A stretch of 17,546 nucleotides of DNA from CAZADA01 sp964636945 (lineage in GTDB: Bacteria; Pseudomonadota; Alphaproteobacteria; Caulobacterales; Maricaulaceae). The translations under genes and the position numbers were made by a program. Of this stretch, positions 1 through 6,474 are shown in pieces. How positions within the stretch are numbered: the stretch's first letter is position 1; each line of letters opens with the position of its first letter. The notes under the pieces are model-generated. The model did no database searches and was not told where the DNA came from. It worked only from the letters and a program-made list of their open reading frames with translations. The DNA lies in the NCBI GenBank assembly GCA_964636945.1, contig CAZWVH010000059.1, forward strand, positions 1-17,546. The letters run 5' to 3'.

Positions 1-54
1 AGCGCACCCTTGGTAAGGGTGAGGTCGACAGTTCAAATCTGTCTGGCGGCACCA
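1..54 (+). tRNA. tRNA-Thr (anticodon GGT), 5' end outside window
   Basis: This is the 3' part of a tRNA. The anticodon stem is CACCC (5-9) paired with GGGTG (17-21). The seven-base loop carries anticodon GGT at 12-14, read as threonine. A five-base variable loop follows. The T arm is GACAG (27-31), loop TTCAAAT, CTGTC (39-43). The acceptor strand is TGGCGGC (44-50), the discriminator is A51, and CCA is encoded at 52-54. The D arm and 5' acceptor strand lie before the window. Confidence 0.93.
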
Positions 55-104
55 TTTCCCATAAGCTTCCGCTCCGCCGGGCCCGGTATGTGTCATTAGA
101 GTTG

Positions 105-177
105 GCGCTGTGGCCCGTGCTCGCACGAAGCGGGCTCAAGGCTGCGGAGTTCGAGGTTTCACCCTCTAGGCGCACCA
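105..177 (+). other. tRNA-like 3' end / possible decayed tRNA
   Basis: About 120 bases after the tRNA-Thr end there is a second element finishing like a tRNA. TAGGCGC (167-173) is followed by A174 and CCA (175-177), preceded by GAGG (153-156) and CCTC (163-166), which could form a damaged T stem with a six-base loop. GCGC at 105-108 could pair with the 3' acceptor strand, and GCCCG (113-117) can pair with CGGGC (131-135). No proper anticodon arm can be drawn, so it is not a working tRNA. It may be a decayed tRNA, the end of another structured RNA, or chance. The octamer CACCATTT occurs at both ends (50-57 and 173-180). Confidence 0.25.
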
Positions 178-223
178 TTTTTCAAACGACACCGCCAATT
201 GATGCCGACGCGCGCCGCCGCGG

Positions 224-2506
224 CTAAAAGGTTCTGCCAAAGAAGAAGTACAACGCGTCCCGGCCGCCTTCAGTGTAGCCGTAAGCGAAATAGGCGGGAC
301 CAATGGGAGTCTCAAACGCAGCGTAAGCGCTTGCGCTGACAAGACTGTCGTCAAAGGCCAAGAAATCCGCTTCGAATTCAATGTCTGATAGTTCGACGGT
401 GCCGCCAAGATACAGATCAAGGCCGGTGACGTTTTGGACCGGCGTGAGTCGCTTATAGGCTTCCAGCCGCGCCAGACCATAGCGCGTGGCGGGAATGGAT
501 TGATCGCGCGCGCCTGAAATGCGCTTAAAGCCACCCAGGAAGGTGACCGTGGACAGATCGCGATCGCCATCCACGTTACCGGCCTCAACGGATCCATAAA
601 AACCCAACCCGGCAAATTCGGTGGCCGCGGCGCCTTCAGCCCGCGTCACGAGCACTTCCTCATCATCAAGAATGTCCGAAAGCTCGTAAAAATAGGTCAC
701 GGAAACATCAAAGCCGTATCCTCTGGTGGGAAAATTCAAGGCGTTGAACGTGTCGCCGGCAAAACGCGCCCTGGTTCCTGCATAGTCGATGGTTCGACCC
801 TCAATCACACCGCCGGACGGCAAGCCAGGATTGTTGTCAATGATCTCTCCCGGATCGCCAATTATCGTTGTGAATTTTGGCTCCGTGTCCACGCGGCTGA
901 GAAAGACATCGACCGAGGCGATCCCCCACAGCCCCAATTCACGACCAACTTGGAGATTCGCAGCATATTGCTGGATCCGGTTTTCATTGATGGCCAGCGT
1001 ATCCAATTGGATCGGCACATTGAGTGCTTGATATTTGGCTGATGGCGCGAAGTAGTATCGGCCCACATCGCCAATGGGCTGAAACCATTCGCCTTCGACC
1101 AAAATGTCGTCGCCAACTTCGGTGACCAAACTCAATTCACCGGCATAGGAATTGATCGGTCGACGCGACCACCGGAACGCCAATTCATAGTCTGAAAACC
1201 CATCAAAGGTGTTGGAGAACCGCGCGCCGATTTGAAACAAGTCTTTTCCTAACGGTCGATCGGTGGTGTCGACACGCACAACACGACCGGTAGGCGCCGG
1301 CGATAAATAGTAGTCAACCGATCCGAACGCGCCGAGCGCTTCCACATCCTTGGCTTTTTCTTGCAGCTCTGTGCGTTTCAACTCATCGCCCGGCTCCACC
1401 GCCAAGCGGCCGATAATGAGGGACTCATCAATGCCGGAATTGTCTCCAACGGTCACGTCGGCGACCACAAAGCTGTCAATGCGCTCGGGTTTCCATCGGG
1501 TGGGCGGGGCTGCGCGTTGCGCAAGGGCTTCTAGCTCGGCCTGGTGTTCCCGCGCGGCCTCAACGCCCCGGTCATATCCCAGCTCCACAAGGCCAAAGCT
1601 GCTTGTGGATAGACCAGTAATATCGGGGCGGATGTGAATGTCGCCCTCGCGCAAGAGTTCGATTTGCCGGGTCCAGTTTTGCCAAACGGCGATCTGCACC
1701 AAAGACTGAACGGTCGCCGCGAGATTTGGCACACGATCACGCTCTGGCGGGATTACGGTTGTGTCGATCACGATCACCACATCGGCCCCCATGTCGCGCG
1801 CCACATCGATGGCCACCTGCTTGGACATGCCGCCGTCTACGAGAATCTCGCCGTCATACTCTACTGCGGGATAGACCCCCGGCACCGCCATTGAGGCGAG
1901 CATGGCCTCGACCAGATCGCCCCTCGCCAATGTAATGCCTTCACCGCGGCTGAGATCGGTGCCTACCACGCGCACGGGCGTGGGTAGGTCATCGAAATCG
2001 GTGATGTCGGACACATCTGTTGTGGTTTGGCGTAGCGCCAAACGCATTCGGCGTAATGACTGATAACCGCCAGGCAAGGTGATTCCAGTTTCATCCCGGC
2101 CAGCCACAAAGTCAGTGAAGAAAACCTCGCCCAATTCCTTGTCGCGAAACGATTGATCGCGATAGAGCGCTTGGCCTGTGATCAAGGGCACCCAATTGGC
2201 GCCGACGAACCCGTCTCGGATTTCATTGGCGTCGTAGCCAGCCCCATAAAGGCCAGCGACAATGGCGCCCATGCTGGTGCCGACTATACAGTGAACAGGA
2301 ACGCCGGCTTCCTCGACCACCCGGAGCGCGCCGATTTGCGTCGCCGCCAATGCGCCGCCGCCGGACAGCACCACAGCCACATCAGGTTGTCCCGGCGGAT
2401 CATCAAAGTCGCACGCCATTGCCGGCGATGCGACGGCAATGCAAGCGCCAATAAGTATACTGATATACCGAAGAGACAAAGAGTAAGTTGATTGGGCCTT
2501 TAGCAC
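224..2506 (-). CDS. Patatin-like phospholipase with Omp85-type beta-barrel (PlpD/type Vd autotransporter family)
   Basis: This is a predicted secreted lipid acyl hydrolase joined to an outer-membrane barrel. Numbering is from a GTG start at 2506. Residues 1-31 form a signal peptide with a hydrophobic core ending Ala-Met-Ala. The patatin domain covers about 43-250: a GGG oxyanion motif near 49-51, nucleophile elbow GTSMG with Ser78, and DGG with Asp224, so the Ser-Asp dyad is intact. A POTRA-like segment follows (about 343-414), then a beta-rich barrel to the C-terminal Thr-Phe, a terminal aromatic typical of BAM substrates. The frame stays open upstream to a TTG at 2614, but the added residues are charged, unlike a signal peptide. 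The GTG has only a weak purine stretch (GGGG about 11 bases upstream), so the start is uncertain. The known PlpD architecture is N-terminal patatin, one POTRA and a barrel. The lipid substrate cannot be read from the sequence. Confidence 0.9.
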   Translation of the reverse strand: MLKAQSTYSLSLRYISILIGACIAVASPAMACDFDDPPGQPDVAVVLSGGGALAATQIGALRVVEEAGVPVHCIVGTSMGAIVAGLYGAGYDANEIRDGFVGANWVPLITGQALYRDQSFRDKELGEVFFTDFVAGRDETGITLPGGYQSLRRMRLALRQTTTDVSDITDFDDLPTPVRVVGTDLSRGEGITLARGDLVEAMLASMAVPGVYPAVEYDGEILVDGGMSKQVAIDVARDMGADVVIVIDTTVIPPERDRVPNLAATVQSLVQIAVWQNWTRQIELLREGDIHIRPDITGLSTSSFGLVELGYDRGVEAAREHQAELEALAQRAAPPTRWKPERIDSFVVADVTVGDNSGIDESLIIGRLAVEPGDELKRTELQEKAKDVEALGAFGSVDYYLSPAPTGRVVRVDTTDRPLGKDLFQIGARFSNTFDGFSDYELAFRWSRRPINSYAGELSLVTEVGDDILVEGEWFQPIGDVGRYYFAPSAKYQALNVPIQLDTLAINENRIQQYAANLQVGRELGLWGIASVDVFLSRVDTEPKFTTIIGDPGEIIDNNPGLPSGGVIEGRTIDYAGTRARFAGDTFNALNFPTRGYGFDVSVTYFYELSDILDDEEVLVTRAEGAAATEFAGLGFYGSVEAGNVDGDRDLSTVTFLGGFKRISGARDQSIPATRYGLARLEAYKRLTPVQNVTGLDLYLGGTVELSDIEFEADFLAFDDSLVSASAYAAFETPIGPAYFAYGYTEGGRDALYFFFGRTF

Positions 2507-2639
2507 TATTTTACAATCCCCATCCTTGCAAGGTGCAAATAAGACAGTCGTTGATTGTAGTTTCGACTGCTCAGTTTTGGGAAATCGTGCACGTTGACGC
2601 GCACTTTCCCGCAAAGAAAGGCGTGACAGAGAAATATTG

Positions 2640-2664
2640 AAAAAAAGTTATGCACTGTTCGTGC
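2640..2664 (-). terminator. Weak terminator-like hairpin after the 50-residue ORF
   Basis: Read on the minus strand, a four-base-pair stem (GCAC/GTGC at 2652-2655 and 2661-2664, five-base loop) is followed after five bases by seven T (2640-2646). It lies downstream of the microprotein gene and upstream of the patatin gene. If it works, the patatin gene needs its own promoter between 2507 and 2640. I see no convincing -35/-10 pair there. The stem is short, so confidence is low. Confidence 0.22.
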
Positions 2665-2730
2665 GTTGGACTCTATAAGATGCAGGTCTTGGAACGCTCC
2701 TTCCAGAACAACGCTGAGCACAATAGAGGA

Positions 2731-2883
2731 TCAGTCCGACGTTTTGTTGCGCACTGCGAACGACATCGAAAACGCCAGCGACAAGATGGCAGGGACCCAG
2801 ATTGGCAATTCGCCCAATCCCGGCGCTTCCAACGCCGCAGCCAGCGTGTCATCAACGCACCACCACAACAGAAATAACCACAT
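2731..2883 (-). CDS. 50-residue membrane microprotein, unknown function
   Basis: A short reading frame starts at ATG 2883 and stops at TGA (2731-2733). A strong Shine-Dalgarno sequence, GGAGGG (2890-2895), sits six bases before the ATG, which is the main evidence that it is real. The N-terminus is very hydrophobic (MWLFLLWWCV). A second hydrophobic stretch, about residues 27-43 (PIWVPAILSLAFSMSFA), looks like a transmembrane helix. It ends in a polar, basic tail (VRNKTSD). Two acidic residues (Asp11, Asp12) and a short amphipathic linker separate the hydrophobic parts. I do not recognise a family. Neighbours are the patatin/barrel gene downstream on the same strand and DUF3617 divergently upstream. 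Comparative data would be needed to prove expression. Confidence 0.6.
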   Translation of the reverse strand: MWLFLLWWCVDDTLAAALEAPGLGELPIWVPAILSLAFSMSFAVRNKTSD

Positions 2884-2954
2884 GCTAAGCCCTCCAAATG
2901 TTTTGCTCGGTTGTCATTCTCGTTCAGCCTAACCCCCAATGACGGTGATGAGCA

Positions 2955-2982
2955 TTGCACCGCCGTTCTAAGGCCTTATGCT
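2955..2982 (+). promoter_or_regulatory. Candidate sigma70-type promoter for the DUF3617 gene
   Basis: TTGCAC (2955-2960) and TATGCT (2977-2982) are separated by 16 bases, pointing at the DUF3617 gene, whose ATG is about 80 bases downstream. The match to TTGACA/TATAAT is moderate. Confidence 0.35.
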
Positions 2983-3061
2983 GGCCGCATTGAAAATATT
3001 GAGTCCGTGAATTCAAATCGCGCCGGTGTCGAGACCGGCGAGCGGATTTTGGGAGACTTTC

Positions 3062-3502
3062 ATGAAATTTGTGTATTTCGCAGCCGTCGGTGCGGTGGCT
3101 CTCACTCCAGCATCGATGGCTCAAGATTCATTTTCTGTAGAGCCCGGCCAATGGCGCACGACGACATTGGTCACAATGTCCATGATGCCAGAGCCGCAAA
3201 GCAATACGGACGAACAGTGCATCACGCCTGAAGAGGCGACGTTTAGCCCAGATGAGCTGCTGGGCGAGGACAATGAATGCAACATGGATTCGATGGACCA
3301 GTCGGCCACTGCCATGTCGTTTTCGATGAGCTGCAACATGGAAGGCGGCATCACCATGTCCGGTCAAGGCACTTTTGAAACCCTGCAAGGCGGGACAGTG
3401 ATGTCTGGCGTAATGGACTTGACAGGCGCCATTCCGGGACTTGATCAGAATGTGGATATGTCAATCAAATTTTCTTCTGAGCGCATCGGTGATTGTCAGT
3501 AA
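3062..3502 (+). CDS. DUF3617-family secreted protein, Met-rich and acidic
   Basis: A 146-residue protein with a signal peptide (residues 1-20, ending Ala-Ser-Met-Ala). GGGAG at 3051-3055 lies six bases before the ATG and fixes the start. The mature part begins with the family-like EPGQWR stretch and has QCITPEEA near residues 56-63, as in DUF3617 proteins, which are periplasmic and of unknown function. Four cysteines (in EQC, NEC, MSC and the terminal DCQ) could form two disulfides. About one residue in ten of the mature chain is Met, clustered as MSMM, MDSM, MSFSM and MSGVM, while only about three residues are basic. This could reflect metal binding or an oxidation sink, but that is inference. 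It converges with the pirin gene, with only 15 bases between the stops. Confidence 0.85.
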   Translation: MKFVYFAAVGAVALTPASMAQDSFSVEPGQWRTTTLVTMSMMPEPQSNTDEQCITPEEATFSPDELLGEDNECNMDSMDQSATAMSFSMSCNMEGGITMSGQGTFETLQGGTVMSGVMDLTGAIPGLDQNVDMSIKFSSERIGDCQ

Positions 3503-3517
3503 ATCGGGTAGCGTCGT

Positions 3518-4459
3518 CTAACTCGTTGGGCAGTCCTGTGTGGGTTCCACCACGCCATTCGATTGTTGACCTGGGAAGGGGATGAATTCGTCATCGTCCC
3601 CTTCCGGCAAAAAGAACACTGAATTCTGGAAGCCGGCTTGGGAGGACGCAATCCAATCCTCTCGCGCTTGGTTGAGTCGGTCGCGCGACGATGATGCAAA
3701 ATTCCAATCCAAATGCCGATCGCCATCCAACCGCGATCCGCCGAACAGCATCACGTTGGCGCCGGCGTCGCCGGCGCGCGCTTCGCCCACATGTTCGGAA
3801 AACACCACAACCTGGCCCGTGTCGACGGATTTGCCGTCGACTTCAATCGGGCCTTTGAGCACGTAAGCGGCGCGCTCTTCGTGGTCGTCAGAATGGGGCA
3901 ACGCCAGGCGCGTATTGGCCGATAACTGGGCGTGCACATAGAACAATTGCGATTCCACCCGCGTCGGCGCGCAATGGCCATAGGCGCGCCCGGCGATCAC
4001 CACCAAATCTGCGCCCTCAATGTGCAGTTTGGGCAGTTCGGCCCCCGGGCGATGATCAAAATAGGGTTCGGTCTCCTCAACGCCAGACGGCAAACCGACC
4101 CAAGCCTGAAGGCCCCAGAGCTTATGCCCTGCCGCGCGGACATCCTCATCAGTGCGTTCTGAATGTACGATGCCGCGCCCGGCGTGCATCCAATTGACGT
4201 CACCGGGGCGAATGGACTGGACTGCGCCGGTGGTGTCGCGATGGGTGAGTTCGCCGTCAAACAGATAGGTGATGGTGGCAAGCCCAATGTGGGGGTGAGG
4301 GCGTACATCAATGCCCTTGCCCGGCGCAAACTCCGCCGGCCCCATTTCATCGAGGAAAATGAATGGCCCCACATGGCGGCAGGCTGGCTGGGGCAAGGCG
4401 CGGCGGACGGTGAACCCGCCAAGATCTTTCGATTTTGGCCGGAGGATCATGACGGTCAT
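3518..4459 (-). CDS. Pirin family protein
   Basis: A 313-residue two-domain cupin protein of the pirin family. The N-terminal cupin holds the metal site expected for pirins: His55 and His57 in RPHPHIG, then His99 and Glu101 in GRGIVHSE. The surrounding FLDEMGP, DVNWMHAGRG and LWGLQAWV segments are typical. The C-terminal cupin follows at about residues 140-250. The tail after about residue 250 is longer than usual and acidic, with EGDDDEF near 286-292. Family members bind Fe; some have quercetinase activity, others regulate transcription or metabolism, so the role cannot be assigned. It follows the spermidine-synthase-family gene by 22 bases on the same strand, so the two are probably co-transcribed. 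An in-frame ATG at codon 4 is an alternative start. The upstream SD is weak. Confidence 0.92.
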   Translation of the reverse strand: MTVMILRPKSKDLGGFTVRRALPQPACRHVGPFIFLDEMGPAEFAPGKGIDVRPHPHIGLATITYLFDGELTHRDTTGAVQSIRPGDVNWMHAGRGIVHSERTDEDVRAAGHKLWGLQAWVGLPSGVEETEPYFDHRPGAELPKLHIEGADLVVIAGRAYGHCAPTRVESQLFYVHAQLSANTRLALPHSDDHEERAAYVLKGPIEVDGKSVDTGQVVVFSEHVGEARAGDAGANVMLFGGSRLDGDRHLDWNFASSSRDRLNQAREDWIASSQAGFQNSVFFLPEGDDDEFIPFPGQQSNGVVEPTQDCPTS

Positions 4460-4481
4460 ATGCGGGTCCAGTTGCTGCGGT

Positions 4482-5417
4482 CTATTCGTCCACCTCTTCT
4501 ATGACATCAACCCCCTGGCTGACCACATCAGCCATGAGTTTTCGCAGATTGTTCGGCGCAGCCAAACTGGCTTTAGCCACGTCGAGATTGAGATAGTTGA
4601 GATTGTCGAGCGTCGCGGGAAACTGGCGGGGCTGGAGTGGATTGGACTGACTGAACATGGCCGCAACCCAAGGTCCGGTGATGTAGAATGGGGTGGCCAT
4701 GGAGACGAAACACGCTTGGTCCCACGGGCTCAAAATTTGCACCAATGGCGACAACAGATTGGCGCCATAAAAAAACGGACTGCCGACGATTTGAATTCCC
4801 ACGCCCTCCGGCTTTAGTGCGCGCGCTAAATCTTGATGGAATTGGCGCGTTGCAAGAGGCGAGGCGACGAGGTCTTCATCGTCCGGATCGTCGGCGGTGG
4901 CAATGTCGGTGGAATCGATGATCACCACGTCAAAGGCACGCCGATGTTCGGCCACAAAAGCGGCGCCGTCGCCGATGCGCACATTCACGCGTGGATCGTC
5001 AAAGCCATGCGCCACTCCGGGAAACCAGCGCTTGGAGATGTCGACCACGCCCTGATCAAGCTCGGCGACGATGATCTCCTCCACGCCATCCCACTTGCAA
5101 ACCTCGGTGGCGGTTCCGCCGTCACCGCCGCCAATGATCAACACGCGCTTGGGGTCCTGGACACAGGAGAGCGGCACGTGCGCCATGGTTTCATGGTAGA
5201 TGTGATGGGTGAACTCGGTGAGCATGGTAAGACCATCGAGCAAGAACACCCGCCCATGCTGCTTGGTCTCGAACACGAGCGCATCCTGGTATTCGGTACG
5301 TCGCTCTTCCAATATCCGAGTGGCCTCAAACACTGACGAGAAGCTGGCGTCATGGCGCTCCTCAATCCGGCGGAGACTGGGCTGTGTCAAAGAGTTTTCT
5401 GTCAATGCTTTGGCCAT
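4482..5417 (-). CDS. Spermidine synthase family protein (polyamine aminopropyltransferase-like), atypical substrate loop
   Basis: A 311-residue Rossmann-fold enzyme of the SpeE family, which transfers aminopropyl from decarboxylated S-adenosylmethionine to a polyamine. Visible motifs are YHE (74-76), the nucleotide-binding GGGDGG (96-101), AELD (118-121), DDPRV (140-144) and DSTD (168-171), which keeps both aspartates of the catalytic motif. The usual PxGPA...LF...FY stretch after DSTD is replaced by an acidic IATADDPDDEDLVASPL segment. The usual QxESPF is QIVGSPF, and the TExDEFxYHE segment reads TEFTHHIYHE. The nucleotide site thus looks kept while the amine site looks changed. I chose ATG 5417 because GGAG lies six bases upstream; the in-frame TTG at 5429 overlaps that SD. 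It is first in an apparent operon with the pirin. Confidence 0.88.
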   Translation of the reverse strand: MAKALTENSLTQPSLRRIEERHDASFSSVFEATRILEERRTEYQDALVFETKQHGRVFLLDGLTMLTEFTHHIYHETMAHVPLSCVQDPKRVLIIGGGDGGTATEVCKWDGVEEIIVAELDQGVVDISKRWFPGVAHGFDDPRVNVRIGDGAAFVAEHRRAFDVVIIDSTDIATADDPDDEDLVASPLATRQFHQDLARALKPEGVGIQIVGSPFFYGANLLSPLVQILSPWDQACFVSMATPFYITGPWVAAMFSQSNPLQPRQFPATLDNLNYLNLDVAKASLAAPNNLRKLMADVVSQGVDVIEEVDE

Positions 5418-5526
5418 TGCGAGCTCCAAACGTAGTTTGACCCACGGGTCGGATGGAGTGGTTGCGATTACGAAGGACTAATATTCTACCTCACAAAAAC
5501 GACGCCGACTGGCCGCCGCTGCAATC

Positions 5527-5555
5527 ATGATGCCTTAGTGGCGAAAATGTGTCAA
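5527..5555 (-). promoter_or_regulatory. Candidate sigma70-type promoter for the SpeE-like/pirin operon
   Basis: On the minus strand a perfect -35 TTGACA (5555-5550) is followed after 17 bases by CATCAT (5532-5527), which matches four of six -10 positions. It would start transcription about 100 bases before the ATG at 5417. An AATATT-rich stretch nearer the gene (about 5470-5480) is an alternative -10 region without a clear -35. Confidence 0.42.
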
Positions 5556-5573
5556 AAAAAAGATTAGCGACAC
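5549..5573. promoter_or_regulatory. Inverted repeat overlapping the -35 box (possible operator)
   Basis: GTGTC (5549-5553) and GACAC (5569-5573) form an inverted repeat with a 15-base A/T-rich spacer containing eight A. The left arm overlaps the TTGACA -35 of the minus-strand promoter, where a repressor or activator would be expected to sit. Five-base arms can occur by chance. Confidence 0.25.
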
Positions 5574-5604
5574 TTTGTTCACCGACTCAGAATACTGTAC
5601 TATT

Positions 5605-5620
5605 TTACCGCAAGGTTAAC
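5605..5620. promoter_or_regulatory. CtrA-like binding site (TTAC-N7-TTAAC)
   Basis: TTAC (5605-5608), seven bases, then TTAAC (5616-5620) matches the alphaproteobacterial CtrA consensus TTAA-N7-TTAA with one mismatch. It lies about 50 bases upstream of the -35 of the SpeE-like operon and just past the end of the FkbM gene. CtrA controls cell-cycle and motility genes in this class. One site with one mismatch is only suggestive. Confidence 0.3.
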
Positions 5621-5649
5621 GAATACAGATTTTTCGATACGGAACTAGT

Positions 5650-6474
5650 TCAATCGCGGCGTAAAACAATATTGCGGCGTGTACGCAGTTGTTCGGTGTA
5701 GCCGATCTCAATGGCTGCTTGAACGCAATCGACTGTCCATTCGGTCGACAAAATTTCCATCACAATCAGCCGTGGCAACCGATCTGGCGGGCACTGATTA
5801 AAAAACGGCGGCAAGACTCGGTCTTCTGCGCCTTCGATATCGATCTTCAACGCATCGGCGCGCTGCATGCCATGAACTTCCATGACCTCAAACAGGGACA
5901 TGGTGGGTACGTCGACCACCTGTGTGCCGGCGTTTGGCGCCGTGCGGGCAAAACCGCTGGAGCCAAGATTGCGCTCTCGCACTACCAACTGCGCCACCCC
6001 TGGACCCTCAGCGAGCGCTGTATCGGCATGTGCGATTTGGATGTCGTTATTGGCGGCGATGTTAAAGGCGAGACGTTCCTTGATCACCGGTTGCGGTTCG
6101 ATGGCAATCACATGTGCGCTTGGGCCGACGCTGGCCGCAACAAACAGAGAGTATAAGCCAGTGTTGGCGCCGGCATCGATGAAATTGAAACCCTCACAGA
6201 AATGCTCGGCAATGGCGCCGCGCTCGATTGGGTCAAACAGCTGCGGCGTGATGAGCGCACGTTTGTCTGTGAGATTGTCATTCGGGTGCAGGCGCGTTTT
6301 GGCGCCAAAGGTTTCCACATCGATGGGACCACTGGTGTTGGCCATCAGCAGATTCTTCAACGGGCTGGCGAGCGTTTTGCCCAACTGTGTGGCGGGCAGA
6401 CGCCGCGATATGGCAAGAATTTGCGCCTGGAGGGCGTTGGGGGCGTAAGCGCCGAAGGGCGCGGGCGCGGCCAC
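5650..6474 (-). CDS. FkbM family methyltransferase
   Basis: A 274-residue SAM-dependent methyltransferase of the FkbM type, which usually O-methylates sugars or other small molecules. Motif I is FIDAGANTG (98-106), followed by the acidic IEP (125-127) that binds the SAM ribose. The family signature KIDIEGAE lies at 210-217 and VMEI at 238-241. The N-terminal about 90 residues are outside the core. The start is GTG at 6474, directly after the TAA of the upstream dehydrogenase-cytochrome gene with no base between, so translation is probably coupled. It is the last gene of the minus-strand operon that also holds a sulfotransferase-like protein, which suggests, without proving, a role in modifying a glycan or small metabolite. 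Confidence 0.9.
   Translation of the reverse strand: MAAPAPFGAYAPNALQAQILAISRRLPATQLGKTLASPLKNLLMANTSGPIDVETFGAKTRLHPNDNLTDKRALITPQLFDPIERGAIAEHFCEGFNFIDAGANTGLYSLFVAASVGPSAHVIAIEPQPVIKERLAFNIAANNDIQIAHADTALAEGPGVAQLVVRERNLGSSGFARTAPNAGTQVVDVPTMSLFEVMEVHGMQRADALKIDIEGAEDRVLPPFFNQCPPDRLPRLIVMEILSTEWTVDCVQAAIEIGYTEQLRTRRNIVLRRD

Noticed and set aside
2506..2614. Longer patatin protein starting at TTG 2614
   Set aside because: It would put about 36 charged and polar residues before the signal peptide, and there is no SD at 2614.
2650..2932. Plus-strand frames over the microprotein gene
   Set aside because: The products are basic and low in hydrophobic structure with no SD; the minus-strand 50-codon frame has a strong SD and membrane helix.
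5417..5429. TTG 5429 as start of the SpeE-like gene
   Set aside because: The GGAG that serves ATG 5417 lies inside this extension.
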